DNA of 64,000 bases from Vibrio nitrifigilis (lineage in GTDB: Bacteria > Pseudomonadota > Gammaproteobacteria > Enterobacterales > Vibrionaceae), in contig NZ_JADPMR010000004.1 of NCBI RefSeq assembly GCF_015686695.1, positions 1,240,001-1,304,000 of the forward strand, written 5' to 3'. Below, piece after piece: positions 35,195 to 43,574 of the stretch. Position numbers and translations under genes: made by a program. Each line of letters begins with the position of its first letter. Position 1 is the stretch's first letter. The notes below the pieces were generated by a model that ran no database searches, was not told the origin of the DNA, and saw only the letters and a list, made by a program, of their open reading frames with translations.

Positions 35195-36820
35195 CTAAAC
35201 TTTAAATTGAGTAACGCGCTGCAGCATATTTCTCGCAATATTGGTCACTAAATTGCCCGAATCGGACACTGATGTCGCGGCACTGCGTGATTGGTCAATT
35301 AACTGACGTAAATCATCAACACTAGTATGAACGGCTTGAACTACTGATGCCTGCTCTTCTGTGGCTGTCGCTACCTGCAAATTCATCTCTTGCACCCGCC
35401 CGACTAAATGTTGAATGCGAGAAAAAGCTTCGCTGACTTTATCTGTCATATCAACGGATTCGGCCATCAATTCACTGCCTTGTGTCATGGCTTGCTGCGT
35501 TTCTTTCACCCCATCGATCAAGCCACCCACCATAGATTGAATATCTTCTGTCGATGCCTGAGTTCGCTGGGCGAGCGTTCTTACTTCATCGGCAACAACA
35601 GCAAAGCCACGCCCTTGCTCTCCTGCCCGAGCCGCTTCAATGGCAGCGTTAAGCGCAAGAAGGTTGGTTTGATCAGCAATACCACTAATAATATCGAGTA
35701 CCGCGGTTATCTTATCGGTATCCGAAGCTAGCGAAGCGATACGATCAGTTGCTGAATTTACGCTCGTAGACAACTTATTGTTAAGTGAGCGGTTTGAATC
35801 AATCAGTGTCTTCCCATCAAGCGCAGCTTGTCTGGCATCTTCACTTTCTGCCGAGGTATTTTGGGCATTCGATGAGATTTCTTGTACGGACACGTTGATT
35901 TGCTCGAATGAACTAAATAGTAACCCTAAGTGTTCTTCCTGATTACGCCCTATTTCTAGCGTCTGTCGCGACACACTTTGCAGTGTTTCACTATCTCTGT
36001 GTAACTCTTCGACATCATGAACAACATGACGAATCAGCCCCTGCAATTGATCTAGTAATTGGTTCATACTTTGACTGAGCATTCCTAGTTCATTTTGGCT
36101 TTCGACAGGTAATCGGGTGACTAAGTCACCTTTGCCCTTAACAATATCGTCGACCAGCTTTTGAATCGCTCCAATCGCAGAAGAAATAGAATTAGGAATA
36201 ATAAACAGTAGAACCAAACCCAGCACAACGGAGGCGACCGAAATGATCATCGTCCACATCTCTTTTTGACTGGCCAACATCACAGATTGAGTATGAATCT
36301 GTTTGGCGCGCTCACCCAACATTTCACCCGCAATATCATACATATCACGTAAAGCATCGAACTGTATTTCTGAGTTTTTAAACCTTTCACGGACTACCTG
36401 CCGCCCTTCTGTATCGACTTGTTCAAACACTAGTAATGCAGAAGAGTGCCATCGATCGTACTGAGATTTGAACCCATTCAATTTGTTGGTGATATCGGGA
36501 TACAGTGCCATTAAACTCAAGTATTGATTCATTCGTTCGAGCGCTTGCTGAGCATTTTCATCAAATGATATTTTTGCATCTTTAATGACTTCGCTACCGA
36601 AAATAATTGAGTCTTGCTGTGCTTTAAGCGCTTGATATAGATCGCGATCCGCATTAATCACAGCGCTTTGGGCAACTAACAAACGAGTCGCGAACAAGTC
36701 AACATTCTCGTTTAAGTGCTTAACCGCTAAAAAATTAATGATACTGACCACGAGTAACAACGCAGTCAGCATAAAAATCGCCAGACCTATCCGAGCTCGA
36801 ATCGTGAGTGCTTTTAACAT
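35195..36820 (-). CDS. Methyl-accepting chemotaxis protein with four-helix-bundle sensor
   Basis: A 541-residue chemoreceptor. Membrane helix at about 12-32, a helical periplasmic sensor of about 155 residues of the 4HB_MCP type (FLAVKHLNENVDLFATRLLVAQSAVINADRD, then long heptad-like helices), second helix (MIISVASVVLGLVLLFIIP), HAMP and a signalling domain with IISGIADQTNLLALNAAIEA. Convergent with the preceding chemoreceptor. The ligand is unknown. Confidence 0.92.
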   Translation of the reverse strand: MLKALTIRARIGLAIFMLTALLLVVSIINFLAVKHLNENVDLFATRLLVAQSAVINADRDLYQALKAQQDSIIFGSEVIKDAKISFDENAQQALERMNQYLSLMALYPDITNKLNGFKSQYDRWHSSALLVFEQVDTEGRQVVRERFKNSEIQFDALRDMYDIAGEMLGERAKQIHTQSVMLASQKEMWTMIISVASVVLGLVLLFIIPNSISSAIGAIQKLVDDIVKGKGDLVTRLPVESQNELGMLSQSMNQLLDQLQGLIRHVVHDVEELHRDSETLQSVSRQTLEIGRNQEEHLGLLFSSFEQINVSVQEISSNAQNTSAESEDARQAALDGKTLIDSNRSLNNKLSTSVNSATDRIASLASDTDKITAVLDIISGIADQTNLLALNAAIEAARAGEQGRGFAVVADEVRTLAQRTQASTEDIQSMVGGLIDGVKETQQAMTQGSELMAESVDMTDKVSEAFSRIQHLVGRVQEMNLQVATATEEQASVVQAVHTSVDDLRQLIDQSRSAATSVSDSGNLVTNIARNMLQRVTQFKV

Positions 36821-36889
36821 GTCAACGATATCCTTATTGTGTCATCAATATTGACCTGGCCAGACATGAACTATTCTTTTTATAATAGA

Positions 36890-36991
36890 TACCCACGATG
36901 ATAGATGGCCATTAAAGCCCTGATTAAGCTTGACCAGTACTCATTGATGACGCTCTGAATCCTACATTAGACGACATCTGGGTATAGTTAA
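36890..36991. repeat. Degenerate copy of the palindromic repeat
   Basis: Contains AGTACTCATTGATGACGCTC, TGAATCCTA and the end ATCTGGGTATA, resembling the interior and end of the family. Confidence 0.45.
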
Positions 36992-37042
36992 TATATTAGT
37001 AATGAAGTCATCAATTACCACCTCTTAGGCAATTAAAAATAT

Positions 37043-37073
37043 AAAAAAAGGGATAAACCGTTAGGCTTATCCC
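37043..37073 (-). terminator. Terminator of luxT
   Basis: GGGATAA and TTATCCC arms with a ten-base loop; on the minus strand TTTTTT follows. Confidence 0.75.
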
Positions 37074-37092
37074 CTCATACATTGTACTTACT

Positions 37093-37557
37093 TTACGAAC
37101 AACTCATCTCAACTAACGATTTACCGATCAGTTGCTCAACACGTTTGTCACAACCATCGCCAAAATGTTGTTCTGATAATTTATACAAACGTTCCAGCTC
37201 ATTATGAGCAAAATCATTGGCTCGTTCCGCGGTAACAATATGATGAAATAACAATCGTAAAATAGCGGTAAACTCTGAGTTCTTTAACGCATTGTTCCAG
37301 CTCACTGCAAATTTCTCTAGATCATGATCGAAATCCAAATGAGTAATCATCATTTTAAAAATGCGACCATCGAGAGCAGACGCGAAGTCTGTTTTTTTAG
37401 GGAAATGGTGGCTAATACCAGTGCGCGACACGCCAGTCTGTTGACTCAACGTGGTATATGACATTTTGTCATACCCCAGTCGAATAAGCTGATCTACGAC
37501 GGCATCCATGATCTTCTGAATTGTCACTTCAGTATCTTCTTTACTACGCTTTGGCAT
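37093..37557 (-). CDS. luxT: TetR-family regulator LuxT/SwrZ
   Basis: A 154-residue regulator nearly identical in its first half to LuxT of Vibrio harveyi/campbellii: MPKRSKEDTE, MDAVVDQLIRLGYDKMSYT, QQTGVSRTGISHHFPKKTDF. The helix-turn-helix covers about 12-60, with a short ligand or dimer domain after it. In other vibrios LuxT/SwrZ affects qrr1 transcription, bioluminescence, swarming genes and siderophores. It is alone here, flanked by a 630-base upstream gap and a terminator. Confidence 0.93.
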   Translation of the reverse strand: MPKRSKEDTEVTIQKIMDAVVDQLIRLGYDKMSYTTLSQQTGVSRTGISHHFPKKTDFASALDGRIFKMMITHLDFDHDLEKFAVSWNNALKNSEFTAILRLLFHHIVTAERANDFAHNELERLYKLSEQHFGDGCDKRVEQLIGKSLVEMSCS

Positions 37558-38189
37558 CTTAAGGGCTCTACTTAAATATCTCTAAAACATTACCATTCAA
37601 AAATATGATAAACACTTAACTCCTATGCATATTTGTAGTCAATATGGAGATATCGATTATGCGCTCAGTTACACACAACAGCCCATTTTTCTAATAAGTG
37701 TTACAAAAATATCAATAAATGTGCTTGATTCATTCGCATTTTTAGCGAAGTTAACTGCGTACTTTGTTAGCTCACTCGATAATTGAACCATTTAACTAGA
37801 TTATTATTGTGCAGGAGTAGCACATGCAATTTGTTACACATGTAACTGGTGCAAATATATCGGTTTCAAGTGTATCAATACATTGATAAATCTCACATTA
37901 TAAGAAACTAGTGGCCTATATTAGGCAACTTTTTGCCTTATACCGCAAGATTAAGGGATGTTGATTGCAGCAACATCTCAAAATCACATTAGCATTGAAT
38001 TTGAACGGAATGTTGAATAAAAGTAATCGGTCAATCAATGTCCGCACCCCATACCAATTATGACCGGTTATGCATTTTTACGCTTAAATGAAATACTCAT
38101 TCAATGAAGAAAATCGTTGTTAGTATTATGTTTGGCAAGTGAACTCAAGAGCGGTAAAATAACCCTGTTATTTATAAGAGGATTAAGAG
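37558..38189. other. Long intergenic region upstream of luxT and yfcZ
   Basis: 632 bases with no supported gene. It contains small palindromes (TATCAATACATTGATA near 37875; GATGTTG/CAACATC near 37959-37978) that may be operators for autoregulated luxT or parts of an RNA, but none has a terminator-like tail. A 20-codon frame at about 37824 is too short to support. Confidence 0.4.
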
Positions 38190-38492
38190 ATGAGTAACGA
38201 AAGCTACGTAGAAGAAGAAGTATGTGAAGCGTGTGGTTGCGCGGGTGAAATGGGCTATGTCATTGGTGAAGGTGATGAAATCGCTGAAGTGTCTATTTTC
38301 GCTAACGAATTTGCCGCCTTACATGCAGAACTGGATAAATATGTTGTTCTTGCCAAGCAAGTCAATGAAAACGTTAAATACGAAGTATCGCCACTAGCAG
38401 AAGATGCAACTGAATTACACGCTCGGTTTCAGTTTGAAGTGAGTGCTGAAAAAATCATCTTTGAATTAAAAACACGCTCTCTTACCAAATAA
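38190..38492 (+). CDS. YfcZ/YiiS family protein (DUF406)
   Basis: A 100-residue small acidic cytoplasmic protein. The N-terminal CEACGC motif, the middle AEVSIFANEFAALHAELDKYVVLAKQV and the C-terminal FQFEVSAEKIIFELKTR follow the YfcZ/YiiS pattern. The molecular function of this family is unknown. RBS AAGAGG precedes the ATG. A perfect hairpin follows. Confidence 0.85.
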   Translation: MSNESYVEEEVCEACGCAGEMGYVIGEGDEIAEVSIFANEFAALHAELDKYVVLAKQVNENVKYEVSPLAEDATELHARFQFEVSAEKIIFELKTRSLTK

Positions 38493-38558
38493 GATGACAG
38501 TTGCTGCGGTATACTCAATCACCGCACCCGGAGAATGTCCCTTATTTCTCTGTTTTAA

Positions 38559-38583
38559 ATAAGCGAGTCGTTGACTCGCTTAT
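38559..38583 (+). terminator. Hairpin after the yfcZ-like gene
   Basis: ATAAGCGAGTC/GACTCGCTTAT, 11 perfect pairs with a three-base loop, but without a T-run. Confidence 0.55.
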
Positions 38584-38668
38584 CGATATCGATCTACCGT
38601 TTTTCTTTGCTCATTTCATCAAGCACGCTAGTATGAGTCTGTTTATTTAGTTATTGATGAGTTTAAGT

Positions 38669-39268
38669 ATGCTTAAAGCGTTTCTTATTAGTGCCGTTCT
38701 AATATTCAGTACTCACGCCTCTGCTGTGCCGCTGGATATCTATCACATACTCAACTTTCTCGATAATTACGGTAATTTGGATCTGCGTAATAAGCCCTAC
38801 ACAAGCTTACCAGATAGCTTAGATGTGAAAGGGAATGTCAATATTAGTAAGACCAATATCAAGAGCTTACCTAATGGTATGAAAATTAATGGCAGCCTTG
38901 ATGCTTCTCATAGCAACTTAGTCAAAATTCCTCGCGGCACTTACATTCGGGGTTACGCGAATTTGATGGCGAGTAAAATCACTAATTGGCCGCGTGGGAT
39001 TCAAGTTGGTGGATACATCAACTTAGCAGATACTCCTCTCGTAAAATTACCACCTCGATTTCGAGTTAAAGGGGATCTGAGCGTAGTAAGAACCCCACTG
39101 GCAGAATTACCAGAAGGATTAATCGTTGAGGGAAACCTTTACATTGGCGGTTCAAAAATCACTAAATTCCCTGATACTATGACAGTCAAAGGCAATATCT
39201 ATTTAGGTGGTAATCGTGTGACTCATTGGCCCAAAAATCTAACGTTAGGCGGAGCGGTCGCACCTTAA
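38669..39268 (+). CDS. Secreted leucine-rich-type repeat protein, eight 20-residue repeats
   Basis: A 199-residue protein from ATG 38669 (TTG 38654 or ATG 38657 would add a few residues). Signal peptide MLKAFLISAVLIFSTHASA. After a short helical cap (PLDIYHILNFLDNY), residues 35-194 are eight tandem 20-residue repeats without gaps, with pattern G-x-L-x-L-x-x-S/T-x-I-x-x-L-P-x-x-L-x-V-x, then GAVAP. The LP spacing resembles the short LRR class of IpaH/YopM effectors, but there is no catalytic domain. Probably a periplasmic or outer-surface curved solenoid for protein binding. I know no named homologue. It has its own terminator. Confidence 0.8.
   Translation: MLKAFLISAVLIFSTHASAVPLDIYHILNFLDNYGNLDLRNKPYTSLPDSLDVKGNVNISKTNIKSLPNGMKINGSLDASHSNLVKIPRGTYIRGYANLMASKITNWPRGIQVGGYINLADTPLVKLPPRFRVKGDLSVVRTPLAELPEGLIVEGNLYIGGSKITKFPDTMTVKGNIYLGGNRVTHWPKNLTLGGAVAP
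38771..39250 (+). repeat. Eight tandem 60-base coding repeats
   Basis: Each unit encodes 20 residues beginning with Gly, with LP, IP, WP or FP at positions 13-14. The DNA units have diverged while the protein pattern is kept, which argues for selection on the fold. Confidence 0.85.
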
Positions 39269-39293
39269 TAGTCCATACCACCAGCAACAAAAA

Positions 39294-39315
39294 AGAGGCA
39301 ATGCCTCTTTTTTTG
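39294..39315. terminator. Bidirectional terminator
   Basis: AGAGGC/GCCTCT around AAT, with A- and T-runs on either side, between the repeat-protein gene and the convergent acyltransferase gene. Confidence 0.85.
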
Positions 39316-39342
39316 TTGTGTATATCATCAGATGTTGACTAA

Positions 39343-40461
39343 TTAACTGTGGTTACGTACCGGATTGGCGTAACTATCGAGTAAAAACTGGTGGGCATCT
39401 GGAGGCAATTGTGCCAATTTATTCGCTAACGTTGCTTTGATCTCCGGTGTAATATCGTCACTCTCAACACCAGCCGCTAACTTATTGATCGGATACAATT
39501 TGTAGTGATCGTGAATTTGACGGTCTATCTCTTCGGCTAATTCATCTGGTGTGCTAAACGGCTGCTCAATCACATCGCCGAATGACACATGGATACGGCC
39601 TTTATTACCAATAATACCTTGAATAATACTTTCGATATCTTCAAATTCACTTTTTTCGTATTCGCCTTTCGTGGCTTTTTCATACAGTTCACGTGCTTTA
39701 GCAATGTCGCATGGATCGTTCTCATAGGAGATCGATACAGGGACAATTTTTAGCAAACGAATATAATCTGAAAACTCCACCTTTTGCTTACGACCTTCCA
39801 CATGAAACATTTTCAGAATAGCGGGATCAGTATAATCATTACCATCTTTCGCTCTCCCCTCGCGCTGAGCGATCCAAATGGAATTATTCGTCTCTAACGA
39901 GTGCTTGATGTAGGCAGATAGCGTCCCGAGAGCCTTCATCATTTCACGCGGACCTTTTGCCGAGCGCTTAACAATAAAGCTTTTGTTCAGTTTCATTAAC
40001 TCCGTTGCACATGGCTTACGTAACAGGTTATCACCAATCGCGATACGGACAGTACGATGACCGTGGATGTACAACCCATAGTTGACCAACGCAGGATCCA
40101 TAGCAATATCACGATGGTTAGAGATAAACAAATAAGCGCAATTTTTGTCTAATTTATCTAAACCACTGTATGTCACACCTTTTGAAGTCTTCGCCAGGCT
40201 GAGATCCATGTACTTTTTGACTTCCATTTGAATCGCTTCAACGGTAGTCAATTTCGCCCATTTAAATTTAAGATATGCTTTAATGAATGGACTCATTAAA
40301 GATTTAACCCAACCGGGTTGGTGTTCGAAACGATGTTGTAATATTGCAGAGATAAACTCTTCATCGTTAATCAACCTGCTAATTGCTGCAGGAATTTCAT
40401 CGTCATGGTAGGGACGAATCTCTAAAAAAGGATCTGTTGTCGTTGTCATTGTATTGTACAT
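39343..40461 (-). CDS. 1-acyl-glycerol-3-phosphate acyltransferase-like protein
   Basis: A 372-residue PlsC-fold acyltransferase. The catalytic motif is SNHRDIAMDPALV (NHxxxxD). The second block ELMKLNKSFIVKRSAKGP and the third IWIAQREGRAKDG (analogous to FPEGxR) follow. It is longer than housekeeping PlsC (about 245) with an extra N-terminal helical part and a charged C-terminus. It probably acylates a lipid at the inner membrane, but the acceptor is uncertain. ATG 40461 or 40449 are both possible; neither has a strong ribosome site. Confidence 0.82.
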   Translation of the reverse strand: MYNTMTTTTDPFLEIRPYHDDEIPAAISRLINDEEFISAILQHRFEHQPGWVKSLMSPFIKAYLKFKWAKLTTVEAIQMEVKKYMDLSLAKTSKGVTYSGLDKLDKNCAYLFISNHRDIAMDPALVNYGLYIHGHRTVRIAIGDNLLRKPCATELMKLNKSFIVKRSAKGPREMMKALGTLSAYIKHSLETNNSIWIAQREGRAKDGNDYTDPAILKMFHVEGRKQKVEFSDYIRLLKIVPVSISYENDPCDIAKARELYEKATKGEYEKSEFEDIESIIQGIIGNKGRIHVSFGDVIEQPFSTPDELAEEIDRQIHDHYKLYPINKLAAGVESDDITPEIKATLANKLAQLPPDAHQFLLDSYANPVRNHS

Positions 40462-40624
40462 CAAATAAAAAGCAGGCTTATTCTACGCATACTCGCTATT
40501 TCTCGCAGCTATCATAAGCACATAATTCATCAGGTCAGACCAGATAATACATCAGTATCCGACAAAGTTGGCTTTTATCAGCAGAAACGGTAATCTTAGC
40601 GCCCTTACATCCATGAGGTACTCT

Positions 40625-41233
40625 ATGAACTACGCGATTTCATCCGACGCACGCCACATCTCATCACTTGAGACTACAGCTCGTAAACGAGCCATCAAAC
40701 ACAGCTTGATTCACGTAGAGCAAGGGTTGGCTCTTTGTCGTTTGGGAAAAATCGAGTATGCCATTGAACCGGGCCAAACCTTTTGGATTCCAATCGAATG
40801 TCTTAATGCACTGACATTCTTTCCCAATACCCAGATTATCCGAATCGATTTTTCTGTTCGACTACAAGAGTGCTTTCCTCGTCAAGCAGGATTTGTCACT
40901 CTAACCGCTCTCGCTGCTGCCGTACTTCAGCGCTTAAAAACGACTGAGCGAGACAACACGATTTATTCTCATCTCTCACAGATATTAAAAGCTGAAGTGC
41001 TTGATCTCGTTCCTAACTGTCCAGTTAGCGAACTAACCCAGCAAATCACATCTTGGAAGCCAAATCACCCTAGCGATTTGAGCCAAGAACAGCACATGGT
41101 ATTACTTGTGAGAGAAGCAATCAAACGCCATCAAAGCGGAACCTCAATTAATTCTATCATTTCTGATTTATTTCAAGGCGATAAGGATCGATTTTCTCAG
41201 TGGTCAAAAGTGATTGCAGATATGACTTGGTAA
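40625..41233 (+). CDS. AraC-type cupin domain protein without DNA-binding domain
   Basis: A 202-residue protein. The start ATG 40625 is set by GAGGTACTCT just before it. Residues about 30-85 (SLIHVEQGLALCRLGKIEYAIEPGQTFWIPIECLNALTFF) look like the effector-binding cupin of AraC regulators, but the typical pair of helix-turn-helix motifs at the C-terminus is not present; instead there is a shorter helical region. It may be a degenerate regulator or a ligand-sensing partner protein. No symbol. Confidence 0.6.
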   Translation: MNYAISSDARHISSLETTARKRAIKHSLIHVEQGLALCRLGKIEYAIEPGQTFWIPIECLNALTFFPNTQIIRIDFSVRLQECFPRQAGFVTLTALAAAVLQRLKTTERDNTIYSHLSQILKAEVLDLVPNCPVSELTQQITSWKPNHPSDLSQEQHMVLLVREAIKRHQSGTSINSIISDLFQGDKDRFSQWSKVIADMTW

Positions 41234-41276
41234 GGGCGGAATGACTTTTATAATATGTAACGCCATGATGTCGATG

Positions 41277-41304
41277 CCGTTACATATCCCCAAGTCACCT
41301 TAAT
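41277..41304. repeat. Fragment of the palindromic repeat
   Basis: ACATATCCCCAAGTCACCTTAA resembles TATACCCAAGTAACCTCAA. Confidence 0.5.
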
Positions 41305-42742
41305 AGACAGGTTCAAATATCGTCCTTAACGTTTTCATCTTATTCGGAATATCTTCCAGTGCAACATTACCAAAACCCAGCACTGCACCTTTCCAACCTC
41401 GTTGTTTCGAAGATAGCGAATCATAATATGACATAGGACGTATTATGATGCCCTCGTTTTCAGCTAATTGAGCCCAATGATGTTCATCAATACCTTGCCA
41501 CCAGCGCAAAGTAATATGTAATCCCGCCGCCTGACTACATATTTCAACGTCATTGCCCCAGAGCTCTTTGATGTTCTGTACCATTAATTGGTATTTTTGC
41601 TCATATAGACGGCGCATACGTCGAATATGTCTTACCAGAGAACCATCACGGATAAAATCAGCTAATGCTGCTTGTAAATGTGTGGGGGAATCTCCGCTTA
41701 AAGCGGCTTTAAACGCGACGCAAGACGACACTAACTGATTAGGGACGACCATATAGCCCAAACGCAATCCATTGAACATCACTTTACTAAATGAGCCGAC
41801 GTAAATGATCTGGCTATCTTGCCCCATTTTACCCGCCAAGCCTTGCATACTGGTATAAGGCCGATGAGCAAACTGAAACTCGCTGTCATAATCATCTTCA
41901 ATGATGTAACGATTATTTGTCACCGCCCAATTGATCAATTCTAACCGCTGCTCTGTGTTCAAACTGGTGCCCATCGGATATTGATTACTTGGCGTGATAT
42001 ACAGTAGCTTAGCTGACATTGATTGAATGGATTCAATATCTAATCCAGTAAAAGGGGCAACATTTACAGGTTGATACTGATACCCTAATACATCGATAAC
42101 CCCTTTCATACGTGCATACCCTGGACATTCCATCGCAATCTGGTCGCCTTTATCTTGCGTTGCCAACAGCGCAATTGAGAGCGCTTGTTGTGCCCCTGAG
42201 GTAATAATAATCCTACTGGCATCACAACACACTGAGCGGCTGCTCGCCAAATACTGAGTTAACGCCTCCCTCAGCTCTAACCATCCCTGCTCATCATGAA
42301 ATCCCATTAATGTTGGACGTGGAAGATGACAATTAACAATCGCTTGCCATTGTCGATAGGGAAACGTCGAAAAATCAGCTACACCAGGAGAAAAAGCTTG
42401 GTTGGTAATATTAGCCGATACATTTTTCGGGTCATAATCTGACGTACCCGAGGGAGCGACACTCTGGGCTGGGAAATAGTGCTCCGGAAGTTTTACAGCC
42501 ACGTAATATCCAGATCCGCGGCGACTTTCTATGTATCCCTCTGCGACCAACTGCTCATAAGCATGGATGACCGTATTTCTACTGACTCCCAACTCTAAGG
42601 CAAGTTTTCGTGTTGAAGGTAATTGATTATTTTTCTTCCAAAGATTAGCGACAATCTTACTGCGGATGGCATGAAATAATCGCTCACTACGACTTCCCTC
42701 TCCTACCGATAAATCGATATCTCCCGAATCTATCAACATCAT
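41300..42742 (-). CDS. MocR/GabR-family transcriptional regulator
   Basis: A 480-residue regulator: an N-terminal GntR-type winged helix (about 15-80: LPSTRKLALELGVSRNTVIHAYEQLVAEGYIESRRGSGYY) fused to a class I aminotransferase-like domain (about 115-475) with the PLP lysine in GSFSKVMFNGLRLGYMV. Such proteins sense an amine or pyridoxal derivative by forming a PLP adduct. It is divergent from a PaiB-like gene, and the 90-base gap has two copies of TGGATCTTA, the expected tandem operator. It probably controls that gene and itself. Confidence 0.93.
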   Translation of the reverse strand: MMLIDSGDIDLSVGEGSRSERLFHAIRSKIVANLWKKNNQLPSTRKLALELGVSRNTVIHAYEQLVAEGYIESRRGSGYYVAVKLPEHYFPAQSVAPSGTSDYDPKNVSANITNQAFSPGVADFSTFPYRQWQAIVNCHLPRPTLMGFHDEQGWLELREALTQYLASSRSVCCDASRIIITSGAQQALSIALLATQDKGDQIAMECPGYARMKGVIDVLGYQYQPVNVAPFTGLDIESIQSMSAKLLYITPSNQYPMGTSLNTEQRLELINWAVTNNRYIIEDDYDSEFQFAHRPYTSMQGLAGKMGQDSQIIYVGSFSKVMFNGLRLGYMVVPNQLVSSCVAFKAALSGDSPTHLQAALADFIRDGSLVRHIRRMRRLYEQKYQLMVQNIKELWGNDVEICSQAAGLHITLRWWQGIDEHHWAQLAENEGIIIRPMSYYDSLSSKQRGWKGAVLGFGNVALEDIPNKMKTLRTIFEPVY

Positions 42743-42745
42743 AAC

Positions 42746-42777
42746 TGGATCTTATTTTTTCCCTAAATTGGATCTTA
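42746..42777. promoter_or_regulatory. Tandem direct-repeat operator for the MocR regulator
   Basis: TGGATCTTA at 42746-42754 and again at 42769-42777, centres 23 bases apart. MocR proteins bind two direct repeats about two helical turns apart in such divergent gaps. Confidence 0.7.
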
Positions 42778-42832
42778 ACACCATACCAATTTAAGTCTAA
42801 ATTAGCATCACTAACAATGTGAGGATATCAAT

Positions 42833-43438
42833 ATGTACAACACTTCCAATACGCAAATGCCATTGGAGCAAATTCATCAGTTATTAAAACAAAGAAACTT
42901 TGCGACGTTAGTTTCTACCGATCTCCAAGCGACCCACCTTCCTTTGTCGTTCACCGCCCAAAATCAATTGGGCCTCTTAACAGGTCATCTAGCTAAAGCA
43001 AATCCACACTGGAAAAAATTAAATAACCAACGCGTGTTAACGATTTTTAACGGACCTGACAGCTATATATCTCCTACGTGGTACCACACCAGACCCAGTG
43101 TTCCCACCTGGAATTACGTCACGGTGCATGCCTACGGAAAAGTAGAGATTGTTGAACCCACACTAATGCTGGAAGATTTAAACTGTCTCATTGAACAACA
43201 CGATCCGCAATTACTGAAAACGAATGACTGCATCACAGACGAGTTAAAACATAGGCTAATGGACGCCATAGTAGGGATAAGAATTCACATTGAGCATTTA
43301 GAAGGAAAAGAACAGTTAGGACAACATCGTAGCGAAAGGGACCAAGCTGCAGTGCTGACAGCTCTGGGCGCTCAACAAACGCCCCACGCCAATGACATGT
43401 GTCGATATTTAAAGCATCGCTGGCCATCTAACGTTTGA
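42833..43438 (+). CDS. FMN-binding regulator/PaiB-like protein
   Basis: A 201-residue flavin-reductase-like split-barrel protein of the PaiB family. Key segments are HLPLSFTAQNQLGLLTGHLAKANPHWK, VLTIFNGPDSYISPTWYHTRPSVPTWNYVTVHAYGKVE and IRIHIEHLEGKEQLGQHRSERDQAAV. The name comes from B. subtilis PaiB, a negative regulator of sporulation and protease genes, but most members are probably FMN or haem enzymes and the activity is unknown. Divergent from its likely MocR regulator. RBS TGAGGA lies before the ATG. Confidence 0.9.
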   Translation: MYNTSNTQMPLEQIHQLLKQRNFATLVSTDLQATHLPLSFTAQNQLGLLTGHLAKANPHWKKLNNQRVLTIFNGPDSYISPTWYHTRPSVPTWNYVTVHAYGKVEIVEPTLMLEDLNCLIEQHDPQLLKTNDCITDELKHRLMDAIVGIRIHIEHLEGKEQLGQHRSERDQAAVLTALGAQQTPHANDMCRYLKHRWPSNV

Positions 43439-43454
43439 AAAAACATCTACCAAA

Positions 43455-43474
43455 CAAATATACCCAAATAACGA
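43455..43474. repeat. Short fragment of the palindromic repeat
   Basis: ATATACCCAAATAACGATAT matches only the outermost 14 bases of the element. Confidence 0.4.
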
Positions 43475-43574
43475 TATTATAACTATATGGTTTGTCGATA
43501 AAATATTACCAATTCATCAATATATCTGGTTTAATCTCTTCCTTATAAAACGTCATTCGGTCATAAGGATTATT

